From contig NZ_JARVRX010000014.1 in the NCBI RefSeq assembly GCF_030209435.1, positions 248,001 through 312,000 of the forward strand: a DNA stretch of 64,000 bases. Direction: 5' to 3'. Origin of the DNA: Mycolicibacterium sp. lyk4-40-TYG-92. Its GTDB lineage: Bacteria > Actinomycetota > Actinomycetes > Mycobacteriales > Mycobacteriaceae. This document shows, one piece after another, positions 8,783 to 17,104 of this stretch. Position 1 is the first letter of the stretch, and every line of letters begins with the position of its first letter. A program made the position numbers and the translations under genes. The notes beneath the pieces were generated by a model, which was given only the letters and a program-made list of their open reading frames with translations, was not told where the DNA came from and made no database searches.

Positions 8783-8982
8783 GCAAGGTCAGTGTCGACT
8801 TCGGGCTCTGCGAGAGCAACGGCGTCTGTGACGCCATCATCCCCGAAGTGTTCCATCTCGACGACCAGGACTACCTGCACATCCTGGCGGACGAGGTGAC
8901 GCCGGCCAACCGGGATCGCATCCTCGAAGCGGTCCGCCAATGCCCGCGCCAGGCCATATCGATCATGGAGGATCCCGCATGA
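8779..8982 (+). CDS. 3Fe-4S-type ferredoxin, P450 partner
   Basis: A 67-aa ferredoxin with CESNGVC and a C-terminal QCPRQAI, fitting C-x2-X-x2-C...CP with Asn at the variable ligand position. It is the normal length for mycobacterial P450 ferredoxins. The ATG overlaps the P450 stop, so the pair is co-translated. It should pass single electrons to the P450. Confidence 0.92.
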   Translation: MSKVSVDFGLCESNGVCDAIIPEVFHLDDQDYLHILADEVTPANRDRILEAVRQCPRQAISIMEDPA

Positions 8983-10031
8983 AGCCCTACCGCGTCGTCC
9001 AATGGACCACCGGGAACGTCGGCAAGAGCTCGGTCAAAGCCCTTGCCGCGCATCCGGACCTCGAACTCGTCGGCTGTTACGCCTGGTCACCGGACAAGGT
9101 CGGGGTCGACGTCGGTGAGCTGTGCGGGGTCGATCCGGTCGGCGTAGCGGCCACCAACGACGTCGACGCCCTGCTGGCGCAGAAGCCGGACTGTGTGGTC
9201 TACAACCCGATGTGGATCGATGTTGACGAAGTGGTGCGCATCCTGGAAGCCGGCGTGAATGTTGTCACGACCGCATCGTTCATCACCGGACACAACCTCG
9301 GTCGCGACCGGGACCGCATCATCGAGGCCTGCCGGGTCGGCGGCTCGACCATGTTCGGCTCCGGGGTCAGCCCGGGTTTTGCCGAGCTGCTGGCGATCGT
9401 CGGCGCGATGGCGTGCGACCGCGTCGACAAGGTGACCATCGCCGAATGCGCCGACACCACGTTCTACGACTCCCCCGCCACCGAAATCCCTTGCGGCTTC
9501 GGCATGCCGATCGATTCGCCGGACCTGTCGCCGATGGCCGCCGCGGGTACCGCGATCTTCGGCGAGGCGGTACGGCTGCTCGCCGACTCGCTCGGCGTCG
9601 AACTCGACGAGGTCCGGTGCGAAGCCGAATACGCCCAGACGACAGCCGATCTCGACCTGGGGTCTTGGACCATCGGGAAAGGCTGCGTCGCGGGTGTCGC
9701 GGCGAGCTGGCAGGGTGCGGTAGGCGGTAAGGTCGTCGTCGAACTCAAGGTGCGCTGGCGAAAAGGCCAGTCCCTGGAACCTGATTGGCAGCTCGACGCC
9801 GACGCCTGGACCATCACCATCGACGGCCGCCCGACCGTCACCATGAAGGTGAACTTCCTGCCACCGCCGGATTTCCAGGCGACGACAATGGCGGAGTTCA
9901 TGACCCTCGGCCACATCATGACCGCGATGCCCGCCGTCAACGCCGTCCCGGCGGTTGTCGCCGCCGCGCCGGGAATTGCCACCTACAATGACCTGCCACT
10001 GACCCTGCCACGCATGAAAGGCCTTGTATGA
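8979..10031 (+). CDS. DapB-like NAD(P)H-dependent reductase/dehydrogenase
   Basis: A 350-aa protein with an N-terminal Rossmann fold (VVQWTTGNVGKSSVKAL), as in dihydrodipicolinate-reductase-like and 2,4-diaminopentanoate-dehydrogenase-like proteins that are numerous in mycobacteria. The middle carries GSGVSPGFAELLA. The tail YNDLPLTLPRMKG is similar to the truncated gene at the left edge of the window. ATGA overlaps on both sides place it inside the P450 operon. It probably reduces or oxidises a carbonyl intermediate; lysine biosynthesis is unlikely given the context. Confidence 0.75.
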   Translation: MKPYRVVQWTTGNVGKSSVKALAAHPDLELVGCYAWSPDKVGVDVGELCGVDPVGVAATNDVDALLAQKPDCVVYNPMWIDVDEVVRILEAGVNVVTTASFITGHNLGRDRDRIIEACRVGGSTMFGSGVSPGFAELLAIVGAMACDRVDKVTIAECADTTFYDSPATEIPCGFGMPIDSPDLSPMAAAGTAIFGEAVRLLADSLGVELDEVRCEAEYAQTTADLDLGSWTIGKGCVAGVAASWQGAVGGKVVVELKVRWRKGQSLEPDWQLDADAWTITIDGRPTVTMKVNFLPPPDFQATTMAEFMTLGHIMTAMPAVNAVPAVVAAAPGIATYNDLPLTLPRMKGLV

Positions 10032-10783
10032 AAGAAGGATTCGAGGACCGCGTCGTCGTGATCACAGGTGCGGGCTCGGGTATCGGACGCGCCACCGCCC
10101 TGGCATTCGCCAAGGCGGGCGCGCGCGTCGTCGCCACCGACATCAACGGTGACGCAGCCGGCGAAACCGCCGCGTTGATCGGCGACGCCGCCGTCGCCAT
10201 CGCCGCGGATATCGCCGACGAGGAATCCGTAGCGCACGCGGTTACCGCGGCCCTCGACGCCTTCGGCCACATCGATGTGCTGTCCAACAACGCGGGCGTC
10301 ATCGACACCATGGCGCTACCGGCCGATACCACGCTCGCCGAATGGGACCGGGTCATCCGGATCAATCTGACCGGCACGTTTATCGTGACGCACGCGGTGC
10401 TCCCCCACATGCTGAACCAACAGCGCGGCGTCATCGTCAACACCGGCTCGGCCGCCGGGGTACGCGGTGGCACGGCGGGCGCCGCGTACACCGCCTCTAA
10501 GCACGGCGTCATCGGCCTGACCCGCAGCATCGCCTGGTCCTACGCCAAGGACGGGATTCGGTGCAACGCGATCCTGCCCGGACCCACATTGACCGGAATC
10601 ACCGGCAGCATCAGCGGATTCGACGAGACCGGGCAGGCCCGCCTGACGCCCATCATCTCGGCGGCCCCGAACATCGCCCTGCCCGAGCAGATGGCCGATG
10701 TGATCGTCTTCCTGGCCTCCGACGCCGCCGCATTCGTCAACGGCGCGATCGTGGCGGCCGACGGCGGGTGGTCAGCGGGCTGA
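10028..10783 (+). CDS. SDR-family oxidoreductase
   Basis: A 251-aa classical short-chain dehydrogenase. The cofactor loop is TGAGSGIG, the structural motif NNAG, the active site YTASK, and the basic/acidic cofactor residue region (ATDINGD) suggests NAD(H). It is the last gene of the long plus-strand operon; its stop lies in the loop of a strong hairpin. It probably interconverts an alcohol and ketone of the P450 product or a later intermediate. Confidence 0.88.
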   Translation: MKEGFEDRVVVITGAGSGIGRATALAFAKAGARVVATDINGDAAGETAALIGDAAVAIAADIADEESVAHAVTAALDAFGHIDVLSNNAGVIDTMALPADTTLAEWDRVIRINLTGTFIVTHAVLPHMLNQQRGVIVNTGSAAGVRGGTAGAAYTASKHGVIGLTRSIAWSYAKDGIRCNAILPGPTLTGITGSISGFDETGQARLTPIISAAPNIALPEQMADVIVFLASDAAAFVNGAIVAADGGWSAG

Positions 10784-10794
10784 GGCCCGCTGAC
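10771..10794. terminator. Bidirectional hairpin terminator
   Basis: A perfect 10-bp stem (GTCAGCGGGC / GCCCGCTGAC) with a 4-base loop lies between two convergent operons and includes the stop codon of the SDR in its loop. There is no T-run, which is common for mycobacterial terminators. It could stop transcription from both sides. Confidence 0.7.
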
Positions 10795-10806
10795 TGCCGG
10801 CCCCTG

Positions 10807-11097
10807 TCAGGCCCCGAAGCCCGACAGGATCACGGCGTTGCAGTCCGCGGCCGACTGGCGGACCTTCGCCGCCGCCTGGTACGCGTCGGACTCGTACCAG
10901 GCCCGCGCGGCATCCACCGACTCGAACTCCAGCACGACGGTCTGGTTACCGTGCCAGCTGCCCTCGAGCACCTGGGGATTCTGGTCCACCGACACGATCG
11001 TCGCGGACGACATCGCCTTGCCGGCCAGCTTGGCGTACTCCGCCATGCCGGCAGGATCCTTGACGTCCTCGGTCAGGATCACATATCCCTTGGCCAC
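10807..11097 (-). CDS. DUF1330 family protein
   Basis: A 96-aa dimeric alpha/beta-barrel type protein starting VAKGYVILTEDVKDPAGM and containing the DUF1330 signature YESDAYQAAAKVR. The GTG start at 11097 is preceded by AAGGAG at a normal distance, which decides the start. It is last in the operon after ferredoxin and P450. Members of this ferredoxin-like fold often sit in catabolic operons; no reaction can be assigned. Confidence 0.85.
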   Translation of the reverse strand: MAKGYVILTEDVKDPAGMAEYAKLAGKAMSSATIVSVDQNPQVLEGSWHGNQTVVLEFESVDAARAWYESDAYQAAAKVRQSAADCNAVILSGFGA

Positions 11098-11111
11098 TCG
11101 AATCTCCTTGA

Positions 11112-11306
11112 CTAGTCGTTCTTCTCGACGATTGCTTGTTCCGGGCAGTTCGTGATGGCATCGCGAACCGCTACCTCGAGATCGGGGCCGATCTCCGCGG
11201 GGTCGGCGACCGCATAACCGTCGTCGGTCATGCTGAAAACATCGGGACACAGCGTGAGGCACATGCCGTGCCCACGGCACCGGTCCTCGTCGACGACAAC
11301 CTTCAT
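11112..11306 (-). CDS. Ferredoxin with an additional cysteine, P450 partner
   Basis: A 64-aa ferredoxin with CRGHGMC followed by LTLCPDVF and a C-terminal NCPEQAI. His occupies the variable fourth-ligand site, as in known mycobacterial 3Fe-4S ferredoxins, but a further Cys sits where Ala is typical (CxxxAP). It overlaps the P450 gene (start at 11306, P450 stop at 11303), so the two are coupled. Cluster type is uncertain: [3Fe-4S] with a spare Cys, or an atypical [4Fe-4S]. Confidence 0.9.
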   Translation of the reverse strand: MKVVVDEDRCRGHGMCLTLCPDVFSMTDDGYAVADPAEIGPDLEVAVRDAITNCPEQAIVEKND

Positions 11307-12592
11307 GACGCGCTCCCGGCAGGATCGAATTCGAGATGGAGGTCGATGATGCCACGCAGGATGTAGGTCGGAATGTATTGGTAACGGCGGTTTCCCGCCG
11401 GCCCGTGGTGTGCCTCGGAGATGCGGATGTCAGAGGTCCGGTCCAGAAGACGTTCCAGTGCCACGCGGGTCTCGGCCCGCGCCAACGGCGCACCTGGGCA
11501 GCTGTGGATGCCGCGCCCGAATGCCAGATGCTGGCGGGCGTTCTTGCGCTCGGCATCGAAGGTGTCGGGATCCTCGAACCGCCGCGGGTCGCGGTTGGCC
11601 GCGCCATTGATCACCATCAGCGTGCAGCCCGCGCCGATCGCCTCGTCACCGATCGTGGTCGGCACCCGCGAGAGCCGGAAGTCGCCCTTGACGGGACTCT
11701 CTATGCGCAGGCACTCCTCGATGAAATTCGGTAGCAGACTGCGGTCTTCGCGCAGTCTGGCCTGGATGTCGGGGCGCTCCCCGATTACCTTCAGCGCCGT
11801 GCTGAGCAGCCGGACAGTCGTCTCCTGACCGGCCGAGAACACATTCGTGGCCACGCGCACCACGTCGTCCACCGTCGGCATGGTGCCGTCGGGGAACGTG
11901 GCGGTCGCCAGACCCGTCAACACGTCGTCGCGGGGTTCGCGGCGGCGGTCCTCGACGTACACCGCGAAGGCCTCGTAGAGATACTCGAAAGGCGTTTTGG
12001 ACAGCGTCTTTTCGTCGGTGCTGCCCAGCCCGCCGCCGTGAGTGCCCTTCGCGAGGCGCTCGAGCAATTCGGGGCAGTCCTCGTCGGGAACCCCCAGGAG
12101 GTCGGCGATGACGCGCAGCGTGAACGGCCCGGCAAACCCCTTGATGAACTCGCCCGCGCCGGGCGCCAGAAACTCACCCAGCATGTCGTCGGCGATCCGC
12201 CACATCGCGTCCTCGTTCTCCTTGAGGCGCTTGGGGGTGATCAGCCGCATCAGCAGAGCGCGGTGATTGGTGTGCGTCGGCGGGTCCAGCGTGGGCAGCT
12301 GGTCGCTGTACGGAATCTCGTCGCGGTGCTTCTCGATGAGTTCGGTGACATCGTCACCCTCGAGCGGTACCGGAAAGCCCGGGAACGGGCCCGTCACCGA
12401 GATGCACGACGAGAAGGTGTCGGCGTCGTTGTAGACATCGACCGCCTCCTGCCAGCCGGTGACCATCGTGACGCCGTGGTGCTCTTCACGCGCCACGGGG
12501 CACTTGTTGCGCAGGGCCGCGTAAAACGGGTACGGGTCGTCGGTCAGCCGATCATCCCGGAAGAAGTCGACCGCGGTGAGGTCTTCCGACAC
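11303..12592 (-). CDS. Cytochrome P450
   Basis: A 429-aa P450 with heme loop FGRGIHSCPG (Cys365), K-helix EECLR and I-helix SAGQETTVR. The GTG at 12592 was chosen because GGAGGA lies just before it; an in-frame TTG at 12607 is the alternative. It heads a three-gene operon with its ferredoxin and a DUF1330 protein. An exact copy of the TGAGAAT-N3-ATTCTCA operator lies 27 bases upstream. It differs strongly from the P450 at 7571, so the two probably oxidise different positions or compounds. Confidence 0.95.
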   Translation of the reverse strand: MSEDLTAVDFFRDDRLTDDPYPFYAALRNKCPVAREEHHGVTMVTGWQEAVDVYNDADTFSSCISVTGPFPGFPVPLEGDDVTELIEKHRDEIPYSDQLPTLDPPTHTNHRALLMRLITPKRLKENEDAMWRIADDMLGEFLAPGAGEFIKGFAGPFTLRVIADLLGVPDEDCPELLERLAKGTHGGGLGSTDEKTLSKTPFEYLYEAFAVYVEDRRREPRDDVLTGLATATFPDGTMPTVDDVVRVATNVFSAGQETTVRLLSTALKVIGERPDIQARLREDRSLLPNFIEECLRIESPVKGDFRLSRVPTTIGDEAIGAGCTLMVINGAANRDPRRFEDPDTFDAERKNARQHLAFGRGIHSCPGAPLARAETRVALERLLDRTSDIRISEAHHGPAGNRRYQYIPTYILRGIIDLHLEFDPAGSAS

Positions 12593-12618
12593 CTGTCCTC
12601 CATTCAAGCAAGATCACA

Positions 12619-12635
12619 TGAGAATGTGATTCTCA
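12619..12635. promoter_or_regulatory. TGAGAAT-N3-ATTCTCA operator, site 1
   Basis: A perfect 7+3+7 inverted repeat (TGAGAATGTGATTCTCA). It is identical, on the other strand, to the site at 35832. It lies 27 bases upstream of the P450 operon start. Probable TetR-family operator. Confidence 0.75.
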
Positions 12636-12688
12636 AATATGGTGATTAGATTTCCACAGGACGTCGTCGGCGTCAATGCGGCTGACGC

Positions 12689-13534
12689 TCATTGGATCGG
12701 TTCGTCTCCGAGCACGGTGGTGCGCAGCATCTCCCGCGGCGATCCAGGGTCGTAAGGCGCGGCGCGGTGCAACACCCCGCGGTTGTCCCAGATGACGGTG
12801 TCCCCCACCGACCACGTGTGGCTGTACACCTTGTCGGGCGCCGTGGCGCGCTCCAGCAATTCGGCAAGCAGCGCTCGCCCCTCATCCGGATCCATGCCGA
12901 CGACGTAGTCCGCCGACGCACCAAGGACCAGCGACTTGCGTCCGCTGCGGTGCGTCCAGACCAAAGGGTGCTCGTGGGTGCGCCGCGACCGCCACACCGC
13001 CAGCATCTCCGGCGACGGGTCGGGTGTGACGCGGCGTTGCGATGCCTCCAGCGAATGCACCACCCGCAGCTGCCCGTACCGCTGCTGTTCCTCGCCGCTC
13101 AATTCGTCATACGCACCATAGGAATTCGCGAACTCGGTCTCCCCGCCGGCGTCCGCCACCGCGACAGCCGAGAGGACGGTCGCCTTCTGCGGGCACGTGT
13201 CCTCGATGGGTGTGCAACCGTCGATGTGCCAGTCGAACGTCGCCCGCAAATAAGCCGCCGAGGCGTTCTTCGACGTGTCGAGGGTGATCGGGTAGATGCC
13301 CGCCACCCGATGGTGCCCGTCCGCGGAGTAATCGACAGGTCCGAGCCGACGGCAAAACGCAACCTGCTGCTGCGGATCAAGCCGCAGACCCCGAAAGACC
13401 AGAACGCCGTTGTCTTCCAAGGCATCCAGGACTGCCGTGGCCAGCGCACCGTCGGTGGCCAGTCGTTCGGCGTCGATGCCGATCACTTCCGCCCCGACCG
13501 ACGACGTGAGCTTGTTGATGGTCAGGACGCTCAC
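12689..13534 (-). CDS. TauD/TfdA-family Fe(II)/2-oxoglutarate dioxygenase
   Basis: A 281-aa TauD-type protein. The iron facial triad is visible as DWHIDGC (HxD) and a distal His in LHRAAPYD. The 2-oxoglutarate-binding Arg is probably that in REMLRTTV. The GTG start overlaps the stop of the small protein gene upstream (GTGA). It follows a Rieske oxygenase and its small partner, the position occupied by an amidohydrolase in the two sister modules. It should hydroxylate or cleave an ether, amine or alkyl group next to a carboxylate or sulfonate; the substrate is unknown. Confidence 0.85.
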   Translation of the reverse strand: MSVLTINKLTSSVGAEVIGIDAERLATDGALATAVLDALEDNGVLVFRGLRLDPQQQVAFCRRLGPVDYSADGHHRVAGIYPITLDTSKNASAAYLRATFDWHIDGCTPIEDTCPQKATVLSAVAVADAGGETEFANSYGAYDELSGEEQQRYGQLRVVHSLEASQRRVTPDPSPEMLAVWRSRRTHEHPLVWTHRSGRKSLVLGASADYVVGMDPDEGRALLAELLERATAPDKVYSHTWSVGDTVIWDNRGVLHRAAPYDPGSPREMLRTTVLGDEPIQ

Positions 13535-13866
13535 GGCACCGGCGCCCCGATGCGATTCATGACGGCGTCGGCCGAGTCGGCGGGCTTCTGGGTACCGAAG
13601 ATCTCGACGGCCATCGACACCATGATCATCGAGTAGATGAGGTGCAGCAGGTTGAGCGCATCGTCCGGCAGATCCTCGAGGCCGAACTTGTCGCAGTAGT
13701 CGATGGCTTCTTCGAAGCGCGGCGTGAAGGCGTCGTAGAACTCCCGGATTTCGGCCATCGGAGTGTTGAGGCGCATTTCCCAGCGTTCGGGTTCGGTTGC
13801 CAGGCACCACTTCTCGGCGAACGATTCGAACTCGGCGAAGGCGCTGGGAAGTTTGGTTTCCGCCAT
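13531..13866 (-). CDS. Small Rieske-associated protein (copy A)
   Basis: A 111-aa, mostly helical protein of no family I recognise. Shared blocks with the copies at 18813 and 37714 are ATEPERWEMRL, a helix around AEIREFYDAFTPR, and the hydrophobic LLHLIYSMIMVSMAVEIF. It is shorter than, and unlike, the ~170-aa cone-fold beta subunits of ring-hydroxylating dioxygenases. ATG 13866 aligns with the starts of the two paralogues; a GTG at 13872 overlapping the Rieske stop is possible. It directly follows the Rieske alpha gene. A role as an oxygenase subunit or chaperone is inferred. Confidence 0.75.
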   Translation of the reverse strand: MAETKLPSAFAEFESFAEKWCLATEPERWEMRLNTPMAEIREFYDAFTPRFEEAIDYCDKFGLEDLPDDALNLLHLIYSMIMVSMAVEIFGTQKPADSADAVMNRIGAPVP

Positions 13867-13868
13867 GA

Positions 13869-15128
13869 TCACACCCCCACCGGGGTCCGCTGGGCCTTGT
13901 ACCGCTCGACCCAGTCGACAGACACCTTGTGCAGATGCCGAACCAGGATCTCCTGATCGGACAGCGGGTAGTCGTCGACGACGTCGTACTCCAGCGCGGC
14001 CTGGGTGCCGCCGAGCATGCCGGCGTCCTGCAGCGCGAACTCCTTGAGCACCACCGAGGCGACCTCGTGCTCGATGCGCTCGCGCACGGTCCGTGCCGGG
14101 TGAAAAGCGTTGTACGCCTCGAACTTATGGGTATTGTGCGACGTCGGCCAGTACCGGTACAGCAGATACCAGCCGTGGTAGATCAGGATCTCGAGATTGG
14201 GGAAGATCTGGAAGTTCGTGATGCCCCACGGTTCGATGCCGCCCGGGTTGAGGCCTGCCGAGAAGTGGGTCTCCGGGGTACGCCACGGGCCCACCAGGCC
14301 GCTGCGGGTGATCCGCTCGACCGGGTACATGTAGTCCGGATCGAGCTTCCAGCGCCGGGTACCCGCGGTCGACACGAGGCGGTGCGGCCCGTCGATCTGG
14401 AAGTGGCCGCACTCGAAGGAGGCATTTGGTTGACGCACCGCGCTCGGCACCTGCTGGGAGTGCAACGACGGGACGTGGTAGTACTCCTGGAACGCATCGG
14501 CGAAGATCTTCCAGTTGCTGTTGTTCTCCGCCGCAAAGTCGTAACGCTCGGTCATCAACCCGAACGGATAGTCGTCGAGCGCCGTGATCATAGGGCCGAG
14601 GAACTCGCGCAGGGTCCACTGCGGCTCGGGATCGAAGTTGATGAAGATGAAGCCGTTCCACACGTCACAGTGCACGGGCTTGAGGCCGTACCGCGAGCTG
14701 TCCAGCCCGAAGAACTCGCCCTCCTGCTGCACGAACGTCAGGTCGCCTTTGAGGTCGTACCGCCAGCCGTGGTACTTGCAGGTGAACTGCCGGCACCCGC
14801 CCCTGGTCTCCTCGTTCGGAAAGTCGTTCCACACCAGCTTGTTTCCGCGGTGGCGGCAGATGTTGTAGAAGGCGCGGATCTGTTGGTCCTTGCCTTTCAC
14901 CACGATCACCGACGTCCTGGCGGCGTCGATCTCCTTGGTGAAGTAACTGCCGACGCGGGGCACTTCCTCGATCCGCCCGACGTTGAGCCACGCACGTTTG
15001 AAGACCGCTTCGCGCTCGAGTTCGTAGAACTCCGGCGAGGTCGAGTCGCGGAACGAAATCGGCCCGGTGCCGAGTTCTGGATAGTGCTCGGTCCAGCTGC
15101 CTTCCGCGGGCTTGGGCCACTTAGCCAT
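13869..15128 (-). CDS. Rieske oxygenase alpha subunit (copy A)
   Basis: A 419-aa non-heme iron oxygenase. Rieske ligands are Cys91, His93, Cys117 and His120 (CRHRGNK, CKYHGWRY). The mononuclear iron site is ADAFQEYYHVPSLH with His218 and His223, and the Asp of FALQDAGML is the likely third ligand. Glu215 replaces the usual bridging Asp. GAGGAG precedes the ATG. It is followed by the small protein and the TauD-type dioxygenase, and preceded by an SDR and the FAD/[2Fe-2S] reductase that is its likely electron donor. It shares its overall layout and N-terminal PKPxxGSWTE with the copies at 19145 and 36405. Confidence 0.93.
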   Translation of the reverse strand: MAKWPKPAEGSWTEHYPELGTGPISFRDSTSPEFYELEREAVFKRAWLNVGRIEEVPRVGSYFTKEIDAARTSVIVVKGKDQQIRAFYNICRHRGNKLVWNDFPNEETRGGCRQFTCKYHGWRYDLKGDLTFVQQEGEFFGLDSSRYGLKPVHCDVWNGFIFINFDPEPQWTLREFLGPMITALDDYPFGLMTERYDFAAENNSNWKIFADAFQEYYHVPSLHSQQVPSAVRQPNASFECGHFQIDGPHRLVSTAGTRRWKLDPDYMYPVERITRSGLVGPWRTPETHFSAGLNPGGIEPWGITNFQIFPNLEILIYHGWYLLYRYWPTSHNTHKFEAYNAFHPARTVRERIEHEVASVVLKEFALQDAGMLGGTQAALEYDVVDDYPLSDQEILVRHLHKVSVDWVERYKAQRTPVGV

Positions 15129-15167
15129 GAACTCCTCCTCGAAGTTGTTCCATCACATCGCCTGCCG

Positions 15168-15911
15168 TCACATCACGGCCCCGCCGTTGACACCGAGGGT
15201 CTGCCCGGTGATGAAGCCGGCCTCCGGCGAGCACAAGAAGCCGACCGCAGCGGCGATGTCGTCACCGGTACCTAGATGTCCGACGGGGATGCTGGCCGCC
15301 ATCTGCTCATTCGGGGGCAGGTTTCCCGCCGCCTGAGATTGGTGCTGCATGGGAGTCTCGATGCCCGACGGCGGCACGTTGTTCACAGTGATTCCGGCCG
15401 GGCCATATTCGCGGGCAAGCGATTTCGTCAGCGACAGCAGCGCGCCCTTCGATGCGGCGTAGTGCGCCATCCCTGGCGACCCACGCTGCGCGCTCGACGA
15501 CGAGATCATCACGATGCGACCCCACCCCGCCGCCAGCATGTCGGGTATCGCGACCTGACAACAGTGGAACGTGCCGGTCAGATTGACGTCGATCAGCCGC
15601 TGCCACGAAGCCACGGTGATGTCGGTGAAGGCCGCGAAATCGACCACACCGGCACTGGTGACCAGGATGTGCACCGGCCCGAACTCGCTGCGCACCTTGG
15701 CGAAGGCGTCCTCCACGGAAACGCGGTTGCTGACGTCGGCGGCGATCCCGAGCGCTTCGACCCCGTCGGCGCGCAACGCTTCGGCGACCCGCTGCGCCGC
15801 TTCACCATTGAGGTCGAGGACGGCGACCTTGTGTCCCCGCCGCCCCAGCTCATGGCAGGCCGCCTCACCCATGCCCGACGCACCACCGGTCACCACAGCC
15901 ACGCGTGTCAT
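15168..15911 (-). CDS. SDR-family oxidoreductase
   Basis: A 247-aa short-chain dehydrogenase with the TGGASGMG cofactor loop, active-site HYAASK and C-terminal TGQTLGVNGG. The NNAG motif is altered to TSAG. GGAG lies before ATG 15911, and a much longer open frame is rejected. It sits between the ferredoxin reductase and the Rieske oxygenase and could oxidise the alcohol that the oxygenase makes. Confidence 0.85.
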   Translation of the reverse strand: MTRVAVVTGGASGMGEAACHELGRRGHKVAVLDLNGEAAQRVAEALRADGVEALGIAADVSNRVSVEDAFAKVRSEFGPVHILVTSAGVVDFAAFTDITVASWQRLIDVNLTGTFHCCQVAIPDMLAAGWGRIVMISSSSAQRGSPGMAHYAASKGALLSLTKSLAREYGPAGITVNNVPPSGIETPMQHQSQAAGNLPPNEQMAASIPVGHLGTGDDIAAAVGFLCSPEAGFITGQTLGVNGGAVM

Positions 15912-15919
15912 GTGCACTC

Positions 15920-16936
15920 CTACTCGTAAACCACTCGGACAGTCCTGCTGGTCGGCAGGGACTGGCAGGTCAGGACCCAGCCGTCGGCGACCTCGTCGTC
16001 GTCGAGGGCATCGTTGTTGAGCATGCGCGCACTGCCCTCGACGATGCGCGCCATACATGTTCCGCAGGAACCGGTTTCGCACGACGACGGCGCCCGCAAC
16101 CCGGCGATTCGGGCCGTCTGCAGCAGGGTGTTCCCCGCCCGGTACTCGACGGTCGTCTTGCGGCGGTCGAGTTCGATGGCGACTTCCTCGGTGACCGAGG
16201 CGGCCGCATCCTCAGCGGTGACCTCAGCGATCTGGAAGCGCTCCAGGTGAATTCGGCTGCGCGGCGTCCCCGTCTGCATGACAGCGGATTCCACCGCGTC
16301 CATGAAAGGCCCGGGCCCGCAGATGTAGTACTCCGCGTCATCGGCGTCGGCGATGAAGGACGCGATGGCCTCCGGCCGCACGATGCCGTCGACGTCGTCG
16401 AGGTGGTGACGCACTGTCAACCGGTCAGGATGGGACTCGGCCAGTGCGGCAAGGGAATCGGCGAAGATCACCGATTCGCGGCTGCGGTTGGCATAGAACA
16501 ACCGGATGCGCCGCGAGGTTCCGGCGAGTGCGGCGCCGATCAATGAGTGGATCGGCGTGATCCCGCTGCCGCCGGCGAAGGCGACGATGTCGCGCTCCCC
16601 GTCGCCCAGCACGAATCGCCCTTCGGGCGGCGCGGCATCGATGCGATCGCCGGCCGCGGCGGTGTCGTTGAGCCAGTTCGAGACCAGGCCGCCGCCGTCA
16701 CGTTTGATCGTGATCTGCAGGTCGTCGCCGTTGTGGGGGGACGACGACATCGAGTAGCACCGCCGGTGCTGGTCGCCGTCCACCTGCACCCGCAGGGTCA
16801 GGAATTGCCCTGCCTGGTAACGGAATCGGGGCGCGCAGTCTTCGGGGATGTCGAGAACCAGCGACACGGCGTCGCCGGTTTCCCGCACCACCCGCTTGAT
16901 GCGCAGTGACGCGAAATCGTCCACAAGATCAGCCAT
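15920..16936 (-). CDS. FAD/[2Fe-2S] ferredoxin reductase (KshB/HmpA-like)
   Basis: A 338-aa three-domain reductase. The FAD domain has RCYSMSSSP, the NAD(P)H domain has GGSGITP and CGPGPFM, and the C-terminal plant-type [2Fe-2S] domain has Cys286, Cys291 and Cys294 in CETGSCGTC plus Cys324. This is the architecture of 3-ketosteroid 9-alpha-hydroxylase reductase and related Rieske reductases. It is first in an operon ending with the Rieske oxygenase, small protein and TauD enzyme, so it should supply electrons to the Rieske centre. Two AGTATCAAG operators lie just upstream. I do not call it KshB because no KshA orthologue is evident. Confidence 0.9.
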   Translation of the reverse strand: MADLVDDFASLRIKRVVRETGDAVSLVLDIPEDCAPRFRYQAGQFLTLRVQVDGDQHRRCYSMSSSPHNGDDLQITIKRDGGGLVSNWLNDTAAAGDRIDAAPPEGRFVLGDGERDIVAFAGGSGITPIHSLIGAALAGTSRRIRLFYANRSRESVIFADSLAALAESHPDRLTVRHHLDDVDGIVRPEAIASFIADADDAEYYICGPGPFMDAVESAVMQTGTPRSRIHLERFQIAEVTAEDAAASVTEEVAIELDRRKTTVEYRAGNTLLQTARIAGLRAPSSCETGSCGTCMARIVEGSARMLNNDALDDDEVADGWVLTCQSLPTSRTVRVVYE

Positions 16937-16945
16937 CTCGTCGAG

Positions 16946-16985
16946 AGTATCAAGTACTTGTTATTAGTATCAAGTGCTTGATACT
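16946..16985. promoter_or_regulatory. Double operator AGTATCAAG-N2-CTTG (MarR-type)
   Basis: Two copies spaced exactly 20 bases apart: AGTATCAAGTACTTGTTATT (16946) and the perfect 9+2+9 inverted repeat AGTATCAAGTGCTTGATACT (16966-16985). They lie 10 bases upstream of the reductase start. A near copy sits before the Rieske operon at 20410. The probable reader is the MarR protein at 17105. The core also fits the published KstR2 consensus AnCAAGnnCTTGnT, so KstR2 is the alternative. Confidence 0.75.
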
Positions 16986-17018
16986 TGGAACATTCTCTTG
17001 CGCGTGGCTCGCCGCTGA

Positions 17019-17086
17019 CACAATGTCGGCCTCAGAGCGCGGTTGGGGCTATATACGGTTGAGGACGCTCTCAGACCGACATTGTG
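17019..17086. repeat. Interrupted inverted repeat with AATGT arms
   Basis: Outer arms CACAATGTCGG and CCGACATTGTG (11 bp, perfect) enclose a second pair, AGAGCG / CGCTCT, around a 26-base loop. It lies in the 168-base gap between the reductase start and the MarR stop, downstream of MarR. It could be a transcript-end hairpin or a member of a small palindromic repeat family (see 41875 and 42067). Confidence 0.65.
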
Positions 17087-17104
17087 ATCGAGGCGCAGTA
17101 CTAC

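Noticed and set aside
12619-12635. KstR operator
   Set aside because: KstR sites are TnnAACnnGTTnnA with an even spacer; GAGAAT-N3-ATTCTC does not match.
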